Below, in pieces: positions 23,495 through 36,600 of a DNA stretch of 64,000 nt. The translations under genes were made by a program, and so were the position numbers. Each line of letters opens with the position of its first letter. Within the stretch, counting starts at the first letter, position 1. This DNA comes from Saposhnikovia divaricata (lineage: Eukaryota; Streptophyta; Magnoliopsida; Apiales; Apiaceae): the NCBI GenBank assembly GCA_036435485.1, contig CM071601.1:183804939-183868938 (forward strand), in the 5' to 3' direction. The notes beneath the pieces are model-generated. The model saw nothing but the letters and a program-made list of their open reading frames with translations, did not search any database and was not told where the DNA came from.

Positions 23495-26211
23495 CGAATA
23501 GTAACGCCGTTCTCAACGATCTATGAAGTGGCATTCTGCTCATTACCCACATGGAATTTTACTTAAATAACCTTGTAGGTAATCTTCAACTCAATACTTT
23601 ATTGATCCATATAATGTATAATGAGATTTTTAAGTTGAAAAATTCAAACTAAAACACCAATAGGATTTCATGTACATGAGGTGATTTCAGGATTCTATCT
23701 GAGATTAAAACAAATTCAATGTAAATATTGAAACAGAAATTATATTTATAAAAATGCCCTACAGACCCCTTACTTTATAGATACAACAATCTTAGGAGAG
23801 ATCCCTAAAATCATTTTCAGGCCCAGTTTTCTCAACACCAATATTAGGATTTTGACCTTTTCTTTTGAAACAACAAATTAACTTTATAATACTCTATTAA
23901 TTTTATTTCATAGATTTATAAAAGCAACTCTAAACATTGTTATGATGGTCCAGCTACAAAGTTATAACATTAATTTGGAAGACGACAGAAGATCCGGTGG
24001 CTGCTGGATAAATCACACAGTACTATTTTGAATTTTCGAATGTTAGGTAGACGTAGGTAATGGAGTAACTTTTATAATTGCAGTCAGAAATGTATGTATG
24101 AATAATCATTTCATTCCCACTTGATTTACAATCTAATACTAATAATTACAATAACTCAAAATGCAAATATTATTGTTGTCAATACAAACTCTTGAATTGT
24201 TTTTAGATCGAGGAGGTCCAGAATATATGCACTTGATCATGACTTTGTACTAAAATTAAAATTTATAATGGATAGTGTATCTCAAAGTCACGACCATCTA
24301 GTAGTACTCATTCTTAATTCTCTACTAATCTCATCATTATCTACATGAAAATTATCTGGAAAAAGGAGGGGTTAAGGATGATCAATTAGAAAAAGTTATT
24401 GATAATCGCCTGGTTGCACTTTTAAAATTAATTTTGCATTTAGAGTCGTTTCTTTGACAAATTATTTAGATTAGAATACAGATGAGTGATGATGCATGCT
24501 GGAATGCAAAAATGCGTAATTTTTTGTTTTTATATTTAAATACCTTCACGTACCTAAATTCGTAGTTGATAAATTTAGAACCATGGATACTGTATTAAGA
24601 GGGGAAGAGAAATAAGGCTAAATCAAAATATGGATCTTACGATTTTTCTGTAATACATAAATTATTGGAAGGACTTGTCTTGGATGAGCAGCATAGAAAC
24701 TCTACGTAGGTATTGTAAAGTTTGGCAATTGGCATGTTGATTTAGTCGTTAGGGTTGCTGGTTCACTACAGAAAATGTCTGACGGTGCTGAGCTGAAAAT
24801 CATTTATCTTATTTTTACAGAATAACTCCCTGTTTAAAAGTTTTTTTTTTTTTTTTCACATACTCCCTGTTTAAAAGTTAAGTGTCCATTCTTTAGCAAA
24901 CATTTACCAAAGTAGTGTTTCACAATAAATGTTTTCTGCGCTATTGGATCAACCATCCAGCGGCTTCGTATCGCAGAAACTTTTCGCGGTATGGATAAAT
25001 TACCAAAATGTTCCTGCCTGATGTGAAAATGGGGGGAGGTATTTTAGTAATTTACCCGTACCGCGAAAATTTCCTGTTCCAACCATGCAGAAACTTTTTG
25101 TTATGAACCAGTACTTTGGCAAACATTAACGTTTGCCAAAAATTAATACTAATTTTATTATGGATAATGGTAATATTAATTTTTATATCTATGCAGGATG
25201 TTCATTTTTCTACTAAAGAAAATTTAGAATTTAAAACATATTATGCTAATATATATTTTTTTGGGAAGGGTACCCTATGTATGTACCTATTTTGCCCTAT
25301 ACAGATGTATATGTACTATTTAAAGACTCACCATGCAGCAGAAAAGTCTCCCCCATTGCCGTGCACAATGAGTTGTGTAGATAGTAGATCCGTAAAAAAT
25401 TATTTCTCATCAACCCATTTTGACTTGGTGCATAGACAGTCACGTACATTTTATTTTCTCCAAAATTAACTAATTCAAATTTCATTAAATATATTTGATA
25501 AAAGAAAAAAAACTAATGAATATAAAAATTAATTTTACTAAATACAATAATAATAACATATTAAATTTTTTGAATAGTATTCAAAAATATATTACTTACA
25601 AATTTATATTCAATCTGTCCAAAATTTTTCACTTTTTTTTTAATATTTCTCCCAATATTATTTGATCCATCACTTAATTCATATTTTTTTTAATTTTTTC
25701 CAATATTTTTAAAATCGTGCATATGCACGTCTAGTATATATGCAAAACAAAGGAAGCCCAAATAGTTACAAATTTGTCACGTGTTAACGCTCCTTCAAAA
25801 TAACCTCAATAACTCTACATTATAAATGCTATGCTGTTAACTGCTGTTAACATAATGGTAAAAACAAAGAAATTCAATCTTTAGGTACATGTACAGTACC
25901 TTTTTAGCAAATAATCCAGGAAGAAAAATTCTACACTGATTTTTGATATTCTGCAGAACCTGCTAAAATTTGTATACATCTGATAACTAACGTTCAACTT
26001 AGTTCCAGCTACACCGACAACCTGAATTTGGAAACCCCATACAACAAAAGTCTGCCACTATATTCCTAAAATGATATAAACTAAATAATCTCTACAACCC
26101 ACCATTGGTTCTACCAGCAAGCAAAATCCTCCATATTTCTCTGCTTCCAACCACAAAAACTATGGAAGGTACAAGGGAAACTAGCACTTCGCTGCAAGAT
26201 TAAAAAAACAA
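23495..26211. other. intergenic DNA; possible inverted-repeat MITE at ~24893-25138
   Basis: No coding sequence is supported. ACTCCCTGTTTAAAAGTT appears twice (near 24825 and 24863). AGCAAACATTTACCAAAGTA near 24895 and ACTTTGGCAAACATT near 25112-25126, with TTTCTGC/GCAGAAA inside both ends, suggest a short inverted-repeat element. The last few hundred bases should hold the XPO1 3'UTR; its end was not determined. Confidence 0.45.
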
Positions 26212-29200
26212 TTATGAATCCACCATCTCATCCTGTATCTCATTAGGTGCAATAAGCCCTGGAATCGTAAGCATTCGTTGCCTCTCCCTTTCTCTCTGTG
26301 CAGCAGCTTCCTCCGCATAAAGATCTTTGTTATCCTGTATACAAGGCAGATTAATGAAACTACAGTGCAAAGTTCAACAGCATCCAAACATAGGAAGGAC
26401 GAGTGAAACTTAAAGTGATTTCCATATACTAGGGGATTATATCTCTAAAACCAAATGAGTCACAGCTGGTCTGGAGATTGTTAGATTGATGGGATTTGAA
26501 ACTAAGGCAGAAAACTTAGATGTACCACTGCCATATTTGTAACTAATTTCCCATTCATAAATCTAAAAATAACGTAGCTGTTCCCAAGTTCTTATCATCA
26601 GGAATTATAAACTATTGTCTTGTGACAATTGGGTTCAAGTCAAATAAAGTCCACTAAAATAATCCATAAAGTTTTTTTAAAAGACAATCCAAAATCATAT
26701 GCCATTCTGAAATTAAGATAGATTTTCCCAAAAATACATGAAAGGAAAGCTTCTGTTAAAACAGGTATTGCAATATACAATCACAAGAGAATGTATGTAC
26801 CTGAGCTGAAAATGCTTTTGATTGCACAAGGAAGTCTCGTATGTGGTTCTTAAATGTGGAAAGATCAGCTCTTGATTCAATCAACCCACTGACAAACTGA
26901 GTCACCTGAAAAGAAAGATTAAAAAAATACCTTAACAGTTAAGCTAATGTTCACAATGAACACAACATTTATCTAAAATTCATACCTCAGTAACTGTCAT
27001 ATTCGGGAATGATGAGCCCAACAGCTTTATTGTGTACTCACGAACAAACATTGCATTACTAGAATACGGGTAGGTAACTGTTGATGCATCCCACAATGGT
27101 TCGGTTATTAAACCGGACTCCACCTGAAGAGGTGAATTACAACCATTGTGAAAATGATATCCAACAAAGAATGGAACTAAGAATATGGAAGAAATAGTAC
27201 CAGGCAGAACAAGTGCTGAAGCACTGCAACATGCAACTTGAACCCAGGTTTATGAAATGTGTCTGTCAGGACGGCAAAGATTTCTTGTTCAATAGTCAAG
27301 AAGTAACTGCGATAGAATTGGTTGCAGAAGTCTGTAGCCTGTCCAAGTTTTACCAAGCATGTAAGTACCATCCTAAGCAAATTATTCACATGTGGGACAT
27401 CCTAAGCATCCTAAGCATGAATTACTAAATAGTCATCTCTCCCTCCACATGAAGTATATGTAGATGTTGGCCCGCAGAAATCATACCTGGAAGTTCTTCA
27501 GCATCTCCAACAATAGATTGAGCCCTGTTTCAGCTATGTTCCTTTCAGTATGCCGGAATGCCCATATTATTGAATCCATAACAAGCTTCAGTTGCTGATC
27601 AAGAACATAAACAACATTAGACAAATTGTAGTTTAGGCAAAACTTAATAAGCGGATAAACTGGGAGAAGTATAATGTAGACATATCTAAAAATTTGCTAT
27701 TCTATTTATAATTTTTCATACATTATTTCAGTGAACTTGTTAGAGAAGTATACTGTGGTACATATCTAAAGACTAACCTCACTTGACAAAAGAATTAATG
27801 CCTTGAAACAATGTGTAGCAATTGCACGGAGCAAAGAAAAGAACTTCAGGCGGTGCTCAGGGTAGTCCTCAAAATTCTTCGTAATCATCTGAAATACAAC
27901 AATAGGAGAAATCACTGATAGATCCATTGGGAGGGGGGAGGGGGGAGGGGGGAGGGAGGAGGGGCGACAAATATTACGCTGAAAATTTGGTAAATGGCTG
28001 TGCAAGCCTTAAATACACCAAAAACGAAATAAACAGTCCCCTAGTAGGTTAGTACGCAGTCCAATAAATCAAACCCAGAACCAAAGGTTTTATTTAAAAA
28101 AATTAATCCCGATACCTGTTGGCCATAACTACTACACTCATTATAAAAGTATGGCAAGTAAATGGCATATATAAATATACAAAGCAAATTAAATATTATT
28201 GAAACTGGAAAAAATTATACCATAGTACCATACAACCTTCTTCTGTAATCAATTACTCCTTCACAGATTTTTTTTTTTTTGAGAATATGAGAAGAACATC
28301 TCATGTTGGGCAATAGCATAACCACCTTACTTTTTATCCACATGTATATCTTTTACACAACCAAGTATGTAGCAAGGTATTGGTGGAATTAAAAAACACA
28401 CAAGCCCTTCCGAATCAGACACAGTTGTTAAACAAAAACTTTTGAGGATAAGCTACAATTCAGAAGCTCCCTAAGTTCATACATGTATATTTACTTTAAT
28501 TGTACCTAGCTACAAAACAAAGAAAAAAATGCAGCAATAACTATGAAACAAAGTGTAAACAGATGTTTATGAAGTTGGCTAAATGACCACCAAAAATAGC
28601 CAACTAAGGCTTTAATACAACAGATATGTGTCCCCACGTTCAACCATGTGCATTCCCATGTTCAAATACAGAACCTCAAGTTGCCAACAAGCTTTGCCTT
28701 TCAATGGGTCACTATCACCCACAATACTTATCAAAAAAAAAAAAAAACTATTATCCACAAGGGATAATACTCAATCCCTTGCATGAAAGAGGTCTATTGT
28801 GGGTTTTTTTTCCCAAATTGATGCTAGAAAATACTACAAGCATAGTTTAATACAAGTAAGAATCTACAGAGTACTTGCCAATGTACTGATCAAGATCACA
28901 CTAACATGTGTACATCTTTGAGAATGAGTAAAGTTGTTCTCTTTTTAAAACAGCTATCTATTTTAAAACAAGAAACTGCACATGTAGCTATATGACTAGA
29001 GCAAGCATCTATTCTGACCTCAAGTGTACACTGAAAAGAAGCTTCGAATATGTGAGGGACATCCTCAATCATTGCACCCTTGTACCTGAATACAGATAGT
29101 ACACAAAAATAATGACAAACTTGAAGTCTGAGACAGACTGAAAATGAGGCAAAATAAGGATGACAGTTGACATACTTGTTTATTATTGTAGCAAAAAGTG

Positions 29201-30565
29201 ATAAGACTTCGGATTCTCTAGCATCTGGCAAATTCCGAGCATAGTCACCAAGAACAGGGTCCATCATAGGAGGCACAAATTGCTTCCCTATTTGTGGTTG
29301 ATTTTCAGCCTTGTCTAAAAATGTCTCAATGAGTTTAAGAGTTTCCCTCTTTACAGAACTGATTGAACAAAAAACGTTCTTTTAGAATAGGTTACAATTA
29401 TACAAAAAAATCTATATCTTATTAGTTGACCTCACCGCAAGAGTTTTACATAAGATGTCCTTGAAGCATAAGGTCCTCCTTCAGCAATGTTGGCTGATAT
29501 TAGCTCACTGTACATTCTGATGACAGCCAGTAAAAGTATTAACGATCTAAACCTCATGTGTGAAAACTGACATGTTGTCATTCATCATTGTTGATAGATG
29601 GATATTTACTAGTATCAACATACCGATACACATTAAGCATGTCCAGAAAGATCAGAGATATTTGTGGTAAAAAAAACGTTCCAAGCGAGGCGGCAACACT
29701 TGTATTTGTCTGCCAAACAAAATATATACATGAATTAACAGAAAGGTACTTAACTGAGTAATAAGAGCCGAGTATATAAACACAAGGTGGCACAGTTTAA
29801 AAATAAATATTTAGGAAAAAGAACACTCAGATAGCAAAATGGATTCACTATTTCAAATAGAATGTATTTTTTAATTAGATTAAAGCAACATATGACTCAA
29901 GCGCACAGTTCTTAAAAATTAGTGTCAGATTGAACATTCATATCCAGGAACAAATACGACATCTAACAAACTGGGAAACGAAACCTTGTGAATTTTGGCC
30001 ACAACATGTAGTATGCTGAGACTTTCATCTCTTAACAGGAAAAGTGGACAGATCATTCAAATTATTGTGCTTCAGTCATCCATGAAAGGGTTGACTGACT
30101 TTGTTGCTGGACTTAACAGATACAGATTTGAAAATAAAAACCACCGGGGTAAAAAAAAAATGTACATCACACGCACTCTGAAAATAAATACAGGAGCATG
30201 ATCCCCAAGTAAGTTTAGCAAACAAGAACAAGAGAAACTTAAAGAGACGTCCTGTAACAAGCAATCTAAACACATTTAAAAAATTGAAAATATGTTTAGG
30301 CTTTTTTTAAGAGGACAACCTTACTAATGGCTACTGTAATACAACTATACAAGGACAAGTGTTCTTCAGAAGCTTGAAAAATCATCCTGAAAATAAAATA
30401 CACACCTGCAATATATTAAGCACAGCCCGGGCTACAGCTTGGTCCTTTAAGAATTCCACACTTTGACGTGCCTGGAGAATAATCTCAGCCCATTTCTGCA
30501 TAGAGATATATACTTATAAGGCAGATGCTTTACAAATACTATTTCGCCACCTGCTCACGGGATGT

Positions 30566-30608
<43 letters not shown>

Positions 30609-33600
30609 GGAGGGAGAGAGAGAGAGAGAAGCAGCAGCAAATTCTAACTTAATGTGATCCCTAAACAGAAGCTTTTCAAAACTTGCCTGATTAGGAAGCT
30701 CCATTAACCTCTGCAGATATTCATCTCTCTTTTGGGGGTCAGACTCCGCTTGAATCATGTTACCAACCTAGAAAAGGAATATTGAACAGTATGGATAACT
30801 AAAGTGATGTAATATTTTCCGGTTAAGAAATGAATAACAAATAGAGGCTTACAGATTCATAAAATGAATGTATTTGATGGTGCTCAAGATCTGCAATGGT
30901 TGTGGGAAGTGTTGTTAAAAGTTCCGAAACAAAGGGTTCACTCTCACCAACCTGCAGAGAAGATAAAATCATGATTTGTTGGTGCAATAAGAAGGTGTAG
31001 ATTTATATTTAGTGTCTAACATGTTCGATTATGAAACCCTTAGATAGTAATGCTTGAGATAACAAACATTACCTGAACAATAACAAATTTACGCCGGCAC
31101 TTTTGAACAATTTTCAAAAATGTATCGCAGGCCATATCCTATAAAATAATCCATGATCAGATGTCAAACAACTGTAACCGAAATTTCAGCAATAACAGTA
31201 TATTAATAATGTGGCACAGATCACCTTGTTATTTGAATAACAAAAATAAAATACTACAACAGGCCCAAAACTAATAAATATTCAAGAGTAACACCAGAAA
31301 CCCTATAATCGAAAAAGAAACAATTCAAGTGTAGCAACCACAGAAATTGCAACTAAACTTGATAACCAACTGGTCCAACTGAAAACATCACTTCATGTCT
31401 GTCCAAATATATCTTTTAAAGGAGTAACAGTATCTCCTCCCCCAAATATATGATCATTTTATATATCCTAATTGGACAAATATTACTAAAAGTCAAAAAC
31501 TTTATATTGATTATTTGCGTAATTTTCTACTTCTTGTTCTAGATTTTTCTAAAAATAACTAATGCAGATATTAAATTAATTTCTTTTGGTGATACTCAAA
31601 TTCCTTAAGAAATGTACAGAGATGCGAAAAACATGCAGCCTTCGTTAAAGTTAATTACAAGGTTCATGTTTCTCGGCCATAAACGAATGAAGCATTACAG
31701 TTAAAGTTATTTTCTAAAAACCAGTTCCATGTTCTTGAAATTCACTTGCATCGTCTACTATCTTGAAACATTAGAACTCATTTGTGACCAGCAATGCAGA
31801 ACAGAAAGAATAATGGCTGTATGCCCTGCATCATGCATTCACATGTGATGGCATATAATGTAATACACAATCAACTTGTGGAGCTCATTTTTCAGGTCTA
31901 AATTCTACATTATCAATCTGAAACCTACACTAGATATAGCATGACACCGACACTATCCAGAAGCCAAATCTTAAAGTTGGTTGGGATATAAATTTTGGTA
32001 ACCTGACAATTTTTTGGAAAAAACAAATGAAAGTATCATAATTTTAAAAAGAAATTGCTTGGGCGTTATTAAAAACCTGAACTCCTGGATGTGTTTCATG
32101 CATGAATTCAAACAACTTGTTGACAACCGTTTTCAGAAACTTCCAATGGGCACGAAGAAACCTTGGGTACTGGCCAACCACATACCTGAATCACAACAAA
32201 AGCCATAGCTTTGAGTGAAAGTAAATTTTTGATCATCTATTTAGCAATAGGTGATGTGATGGAGCCACAAGAAAAATGCGTGACAGCAAAATATACAACA
32301 CTTACATAATGTTACTAGCAATAACAGCTTTGTTGTCTTTCCCTTTTGTTATTTCGCATAAATTTAGTAAATCACGAATTACCATCACCAGAAATCTATT
32401 TTCCTGACAGAAAAATATTGGATTCAAAACAGTAGTTCGATTGTTTGAACCTTAAGAAGACAAAATTGCGAAGATAATTATAAACCAAGTAGTCAAACCT
32501 GATCTTCCATCATGGACCCAGATATTGATCCAATCGCCCAACATAATGTGTTCAGGTTATTCCAAGTCCAATCCTCTCCATTCAGTTGTTTGCTTAGTTT
32601 TCTCAGCATCTAAATAGAGAACACAACTAAATGAACTTGGACAAATTTTTGTGTCCTAGGACACTACAAAAAACTTAATTACTTAGTTCCATGCAACAGG
32701 CCAACAGCTCATATTTAATGGATATAAAAGAACCCGAATCATAAGAATGTTACTACAATCAAAATTCTAGTGTGTCTACTAGCAGTGGATCCAATAGTAC
32801 ATATTAGAGTACATAACTGATTTCTTTTCTGAAAAAATGACTGATCTTAAATCTAGTCGAAACCACCTTGCAGTAGCAGGCAAGTATGTAGTACAATTCA
32901 TATTAATTTGTGATGCAAGGAACTACTGACTACTGAGAGCACTGAGCAGTGTCCAATAACAGATACTATACATCATTGCTGAATCTGATCAACCACAATG
33001 ATATTTAGATTAGGAAAAACATATCATATATAACTAAAATAGCATTCAATTTCATCGTCAAAAAAGGAAAATACGCACCTGCTTTTCAGTATCGTCATGG
33101 TCAAGATGTGACAAGTAGATCAGTGTTTCCCTCATTATCTGTACAAAAGTGAATTTTAAAAATCATAAACAGAAGAAAGAGAAGAATCTGCACGTTGTAA
33201 ATGAAACATAAGTTTGTATATCTCTTTAACAAGGATGCAAGCCATGTGAAAAAAAATATTATTTTATGAGTTCAGACCATAGTGCTATACTTTCACCATA
33301 GAGAAGCAGGAACTGAAAGGTCTAAGCCCAGTCTTCTTCTAATTTTTTTTATCAGAAAATAAAAAAAAATTCATATTTTCATCGTATTGTCAAATACGAA
33401 TTTTTACCAGGACGTTATTGTCCCTCATAGTTTTATGCAGAATATCAAATATGAATTCAAGGGCAAGCATACAAGACCCCTTTAATTAATAAAAATCATA
33501 CGATGACAACTGCAAGAACACTTGGAAGTTAGAAGTAATACTACCTTATATTGCACGAGGACGTCATTGTCTTTCATAGTTTCACGGACAATATTACCGT

Positions 33601-36600
33601 TCTCATCTTCAACAATTAGAACCTCCTCAGGCTTTGCCATGCGACATATCATAAGCAATCTCAATTTAGACATTGGCATCGCATAAAGTTGGCGACGTTG
33701 TAGAATATCCGAGCCAACACCACCAGCAACACGATTAAGCAATGGCACCTGCTTCAGACCATAGATAATATAGGACATATATAAGTAAATCAAAAGAAAA
33801 AAGAAGACATTTGCATGAGAGATACACTTTGTATATCCACTAACCCCACCCAGATATGGCAGCATGCCCTGTAAAAATGGGGAGGATAATAGCTTATCCA
33901 AGTTTAACAAATCATAATATATGATACAATTTTTTAGTAAATTAACATATTGTCATATGGTCATAATACTTCTATTTCGTAAGCTTAAAATTTTTGATAG
34001 TATTATATGATTCAAAATTAAATAAAATTGTTGCGAAAAAATTTATGCAAATAAATTGCTACTCACACTGTCCAACACCATGTTCAACACTTTAAAAAGT
34101 ACAAGTATTCAAAAAAACAAAGTGTTTGCAGGTATTAAGTAGCTAATATTCTAGCAAGTATGAAAATGATAAAGGTGGCAGGATGCACGAATACGATAGG
34201 TGGCGTAAAGCTGAGGCTACTTTGAACAAATTTATAAGGGATAAAAACCAGAAAGTAAAATAGAGACCAATATAATGGAGCGGACAGAAATTTAGATCGA
34301 CATGCAAAAAATTATTAGATCAATGCAGAGTCGATTCTCAAAGCGTAATACAACATTAGAGGTCCTTTGATTGTATGAATTATGATGGAATGGCTTAATG
34401 TAATCATAAACAGCAGCAAAACTAAGGAGATTGACTTTCAACAAATACAAAGCAAGTGTGAACAAAGTAAACATGTTTTCATTCACTTGCATGGAGGAAT
34501 CAAACCTGCAGTCCAATTATGTTGCCTGTTGCCATAGGATTATACATGTTATGGTGTGCCTCAAAGAGCTCTAATACCAAGGAGTTCCAATAATCCAAGC
34601 ACACCTGTTAGTGCACCAGCATTGATGGTCAGCAAGAACATTTAATATAGTCAGTTCATTATGACACTCAAAGTGACTCTATGGACCAGCACACTAGATC
34701 TAGCTGTTTTTGCCTAAAGTTTTCAATTAGCCACTAAAACACAAACGTGCACACAGAAAAAGGTCATACCTTAAAAACTTCGGTATCATCCACATATGAA
34801 ATGTCAATCAGATATTCCAGACCGGCAAGCAAAACAGAAATATTTTCTTGTGTTGCCTCAAGAACTCGTATATGGCACTGCATTAAGAGAATGATTTATC
34901 AAATCTCTAATATTATTTCAGGCCTATGACACAGAATGCTGCTTGAAAGTAATATACCAAAAGAGCCCTTCTACATGTTTCATGTAATGTTCGCAACAGG
35001 AGACCAGATAGTTCGCAAAGAAATGACATTAATGAAGCATTCTTTTACTCGGAATCTTCAACTATGCCATCATACATGTCAGATATAACTGGACATGGTT
35101 TTGGGTGTGGAATTGACTCTGATCTAAGATCTCAAAAGAGTTTACTTAAAAATTATTCTAATGACTTCATTTGGGGAATAGTCATATATATTCAAGTGAA
35201 ACACATGTAATGGTAATAGACAACATTTTTCTAAAAAAATATAACAAAGAAATTTTTCATGGCACACTTGCATACACTCAGTCCACTCACCCCTGGATCC
35301 ATATCGAACAATCCTAATTTTAAAATTTGGAAATCCATCATGAAGGAAAGGTCCATGCATGTGTCCAACTCTGACAACTGAGTATATTTAACACAGGGGA
35401 AGCATGCTTATCTTCTACTACTTTAGCTAAATCATCATTAGAAATTGTCAAATGTTATAAATTAGACATACAAATGCAAACCGCCACAACGTGTCTTCCA
35501 ATCTGAGAACCAATTGGTTTTTAACAAAGCCAATGCAGTCAGGTGTGTCATAGCTATCATTCCTAGGCAGGAAAATGCCTGCTCTGGGTCACTGATCTAC
35601 TAGGCTTGAAAAATATGTGCCGATTATTTGGCATTAGCAGTAAATCCTTAAGAACACCAGCACACGTATAGTATTACGAATTTTAAAGTTCACAATCAAC
35701 TTGTGTGACTTCTATAACTGGCAGTCGCCTACACCATTAAGGTCAACCTAGGAAGCAGGGATTCGCCTGTTAGTACAAGAATCACGTGTGGGATTCGTCG
35801 GAGTGCGGGGATTCTCCGGGGGTGCGCCGGGGTGCGTACGGGATTCGCCACGCGGCGTGTCCGCGAATTTTGGGAAAGGGGTGCGGCAGGGTGCGGTAAC
35901 GGGGGTGCGGGAAGGGCATTGACCGTCATTTTTTGTCAAACTTTTAATAAAAAGATACTTACGTATCTCTCTTCAGCAAAAAATACCTAATTCACACTTC
36001 TTCTTCTCTTCGGCGGCGAATCTGAGGCGGCATCTTCCTTTCTTCTCTTCGTATCATCTTTGTAAGTATATGTGTGTGTATAATTTCTTTCTTCTCTCCG
36101 TATTATCTTCGTAAGTATATGTGTGTGTAGAATTGTATATATGTGTGTATAATTGTCTTTCTTCTCTATCTCTATGTCCCTCTCTCCCTCTCATTAAAAT
36201 TGTTGGCATTTGTATGTACAATAAATGTGTTTTTTGTTGCTGGTTCTAATATTTGAATTATTTATACCATCTATGTATATATGTTTTTTCTGTTTCTTGT
36301 ATCTCAACTTCTAACTTGAGGTCATTCTGAAAGTGTTTGATATATATTTTAAATATTTTTATATATGCCTTATCCCCCCGCACCCGAATCCCCATATTTT
36401 CAAATTTGTCGAATTCCCGAATCCCCGTACTACGCACCCGCACCCGTGTCCCCGCACTTGTGCTTCTTAGAGGTCAACTTATCGGCCAAATTGAAAACCT
36501 TAATATGCATGACCATATTTCAACCAAACACTTTCCTAGCATGTATTTACAAATTACTATTGCAAAGATATCAAAAGAAATAAAGCGCGAAAAGTTCCTT

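Noticed and set aside
33847..33870. A 24-bp micro-exon of XPO1 (GMLPYLGG) with AG and GT on both sides
   Set aside because: Exon 13 ends ...GLQ and exon 14 starts VPLLNRV, which already matches known exportin order without it; adding it would insert eight residues not found in relatives.
35729..35939. Two Pro/Arg-rich ORFs in the GC-rich arm of the intron element
   Set aside because: They arise from repeated GGTGCG words read on the minus strand; no protein-like signature.
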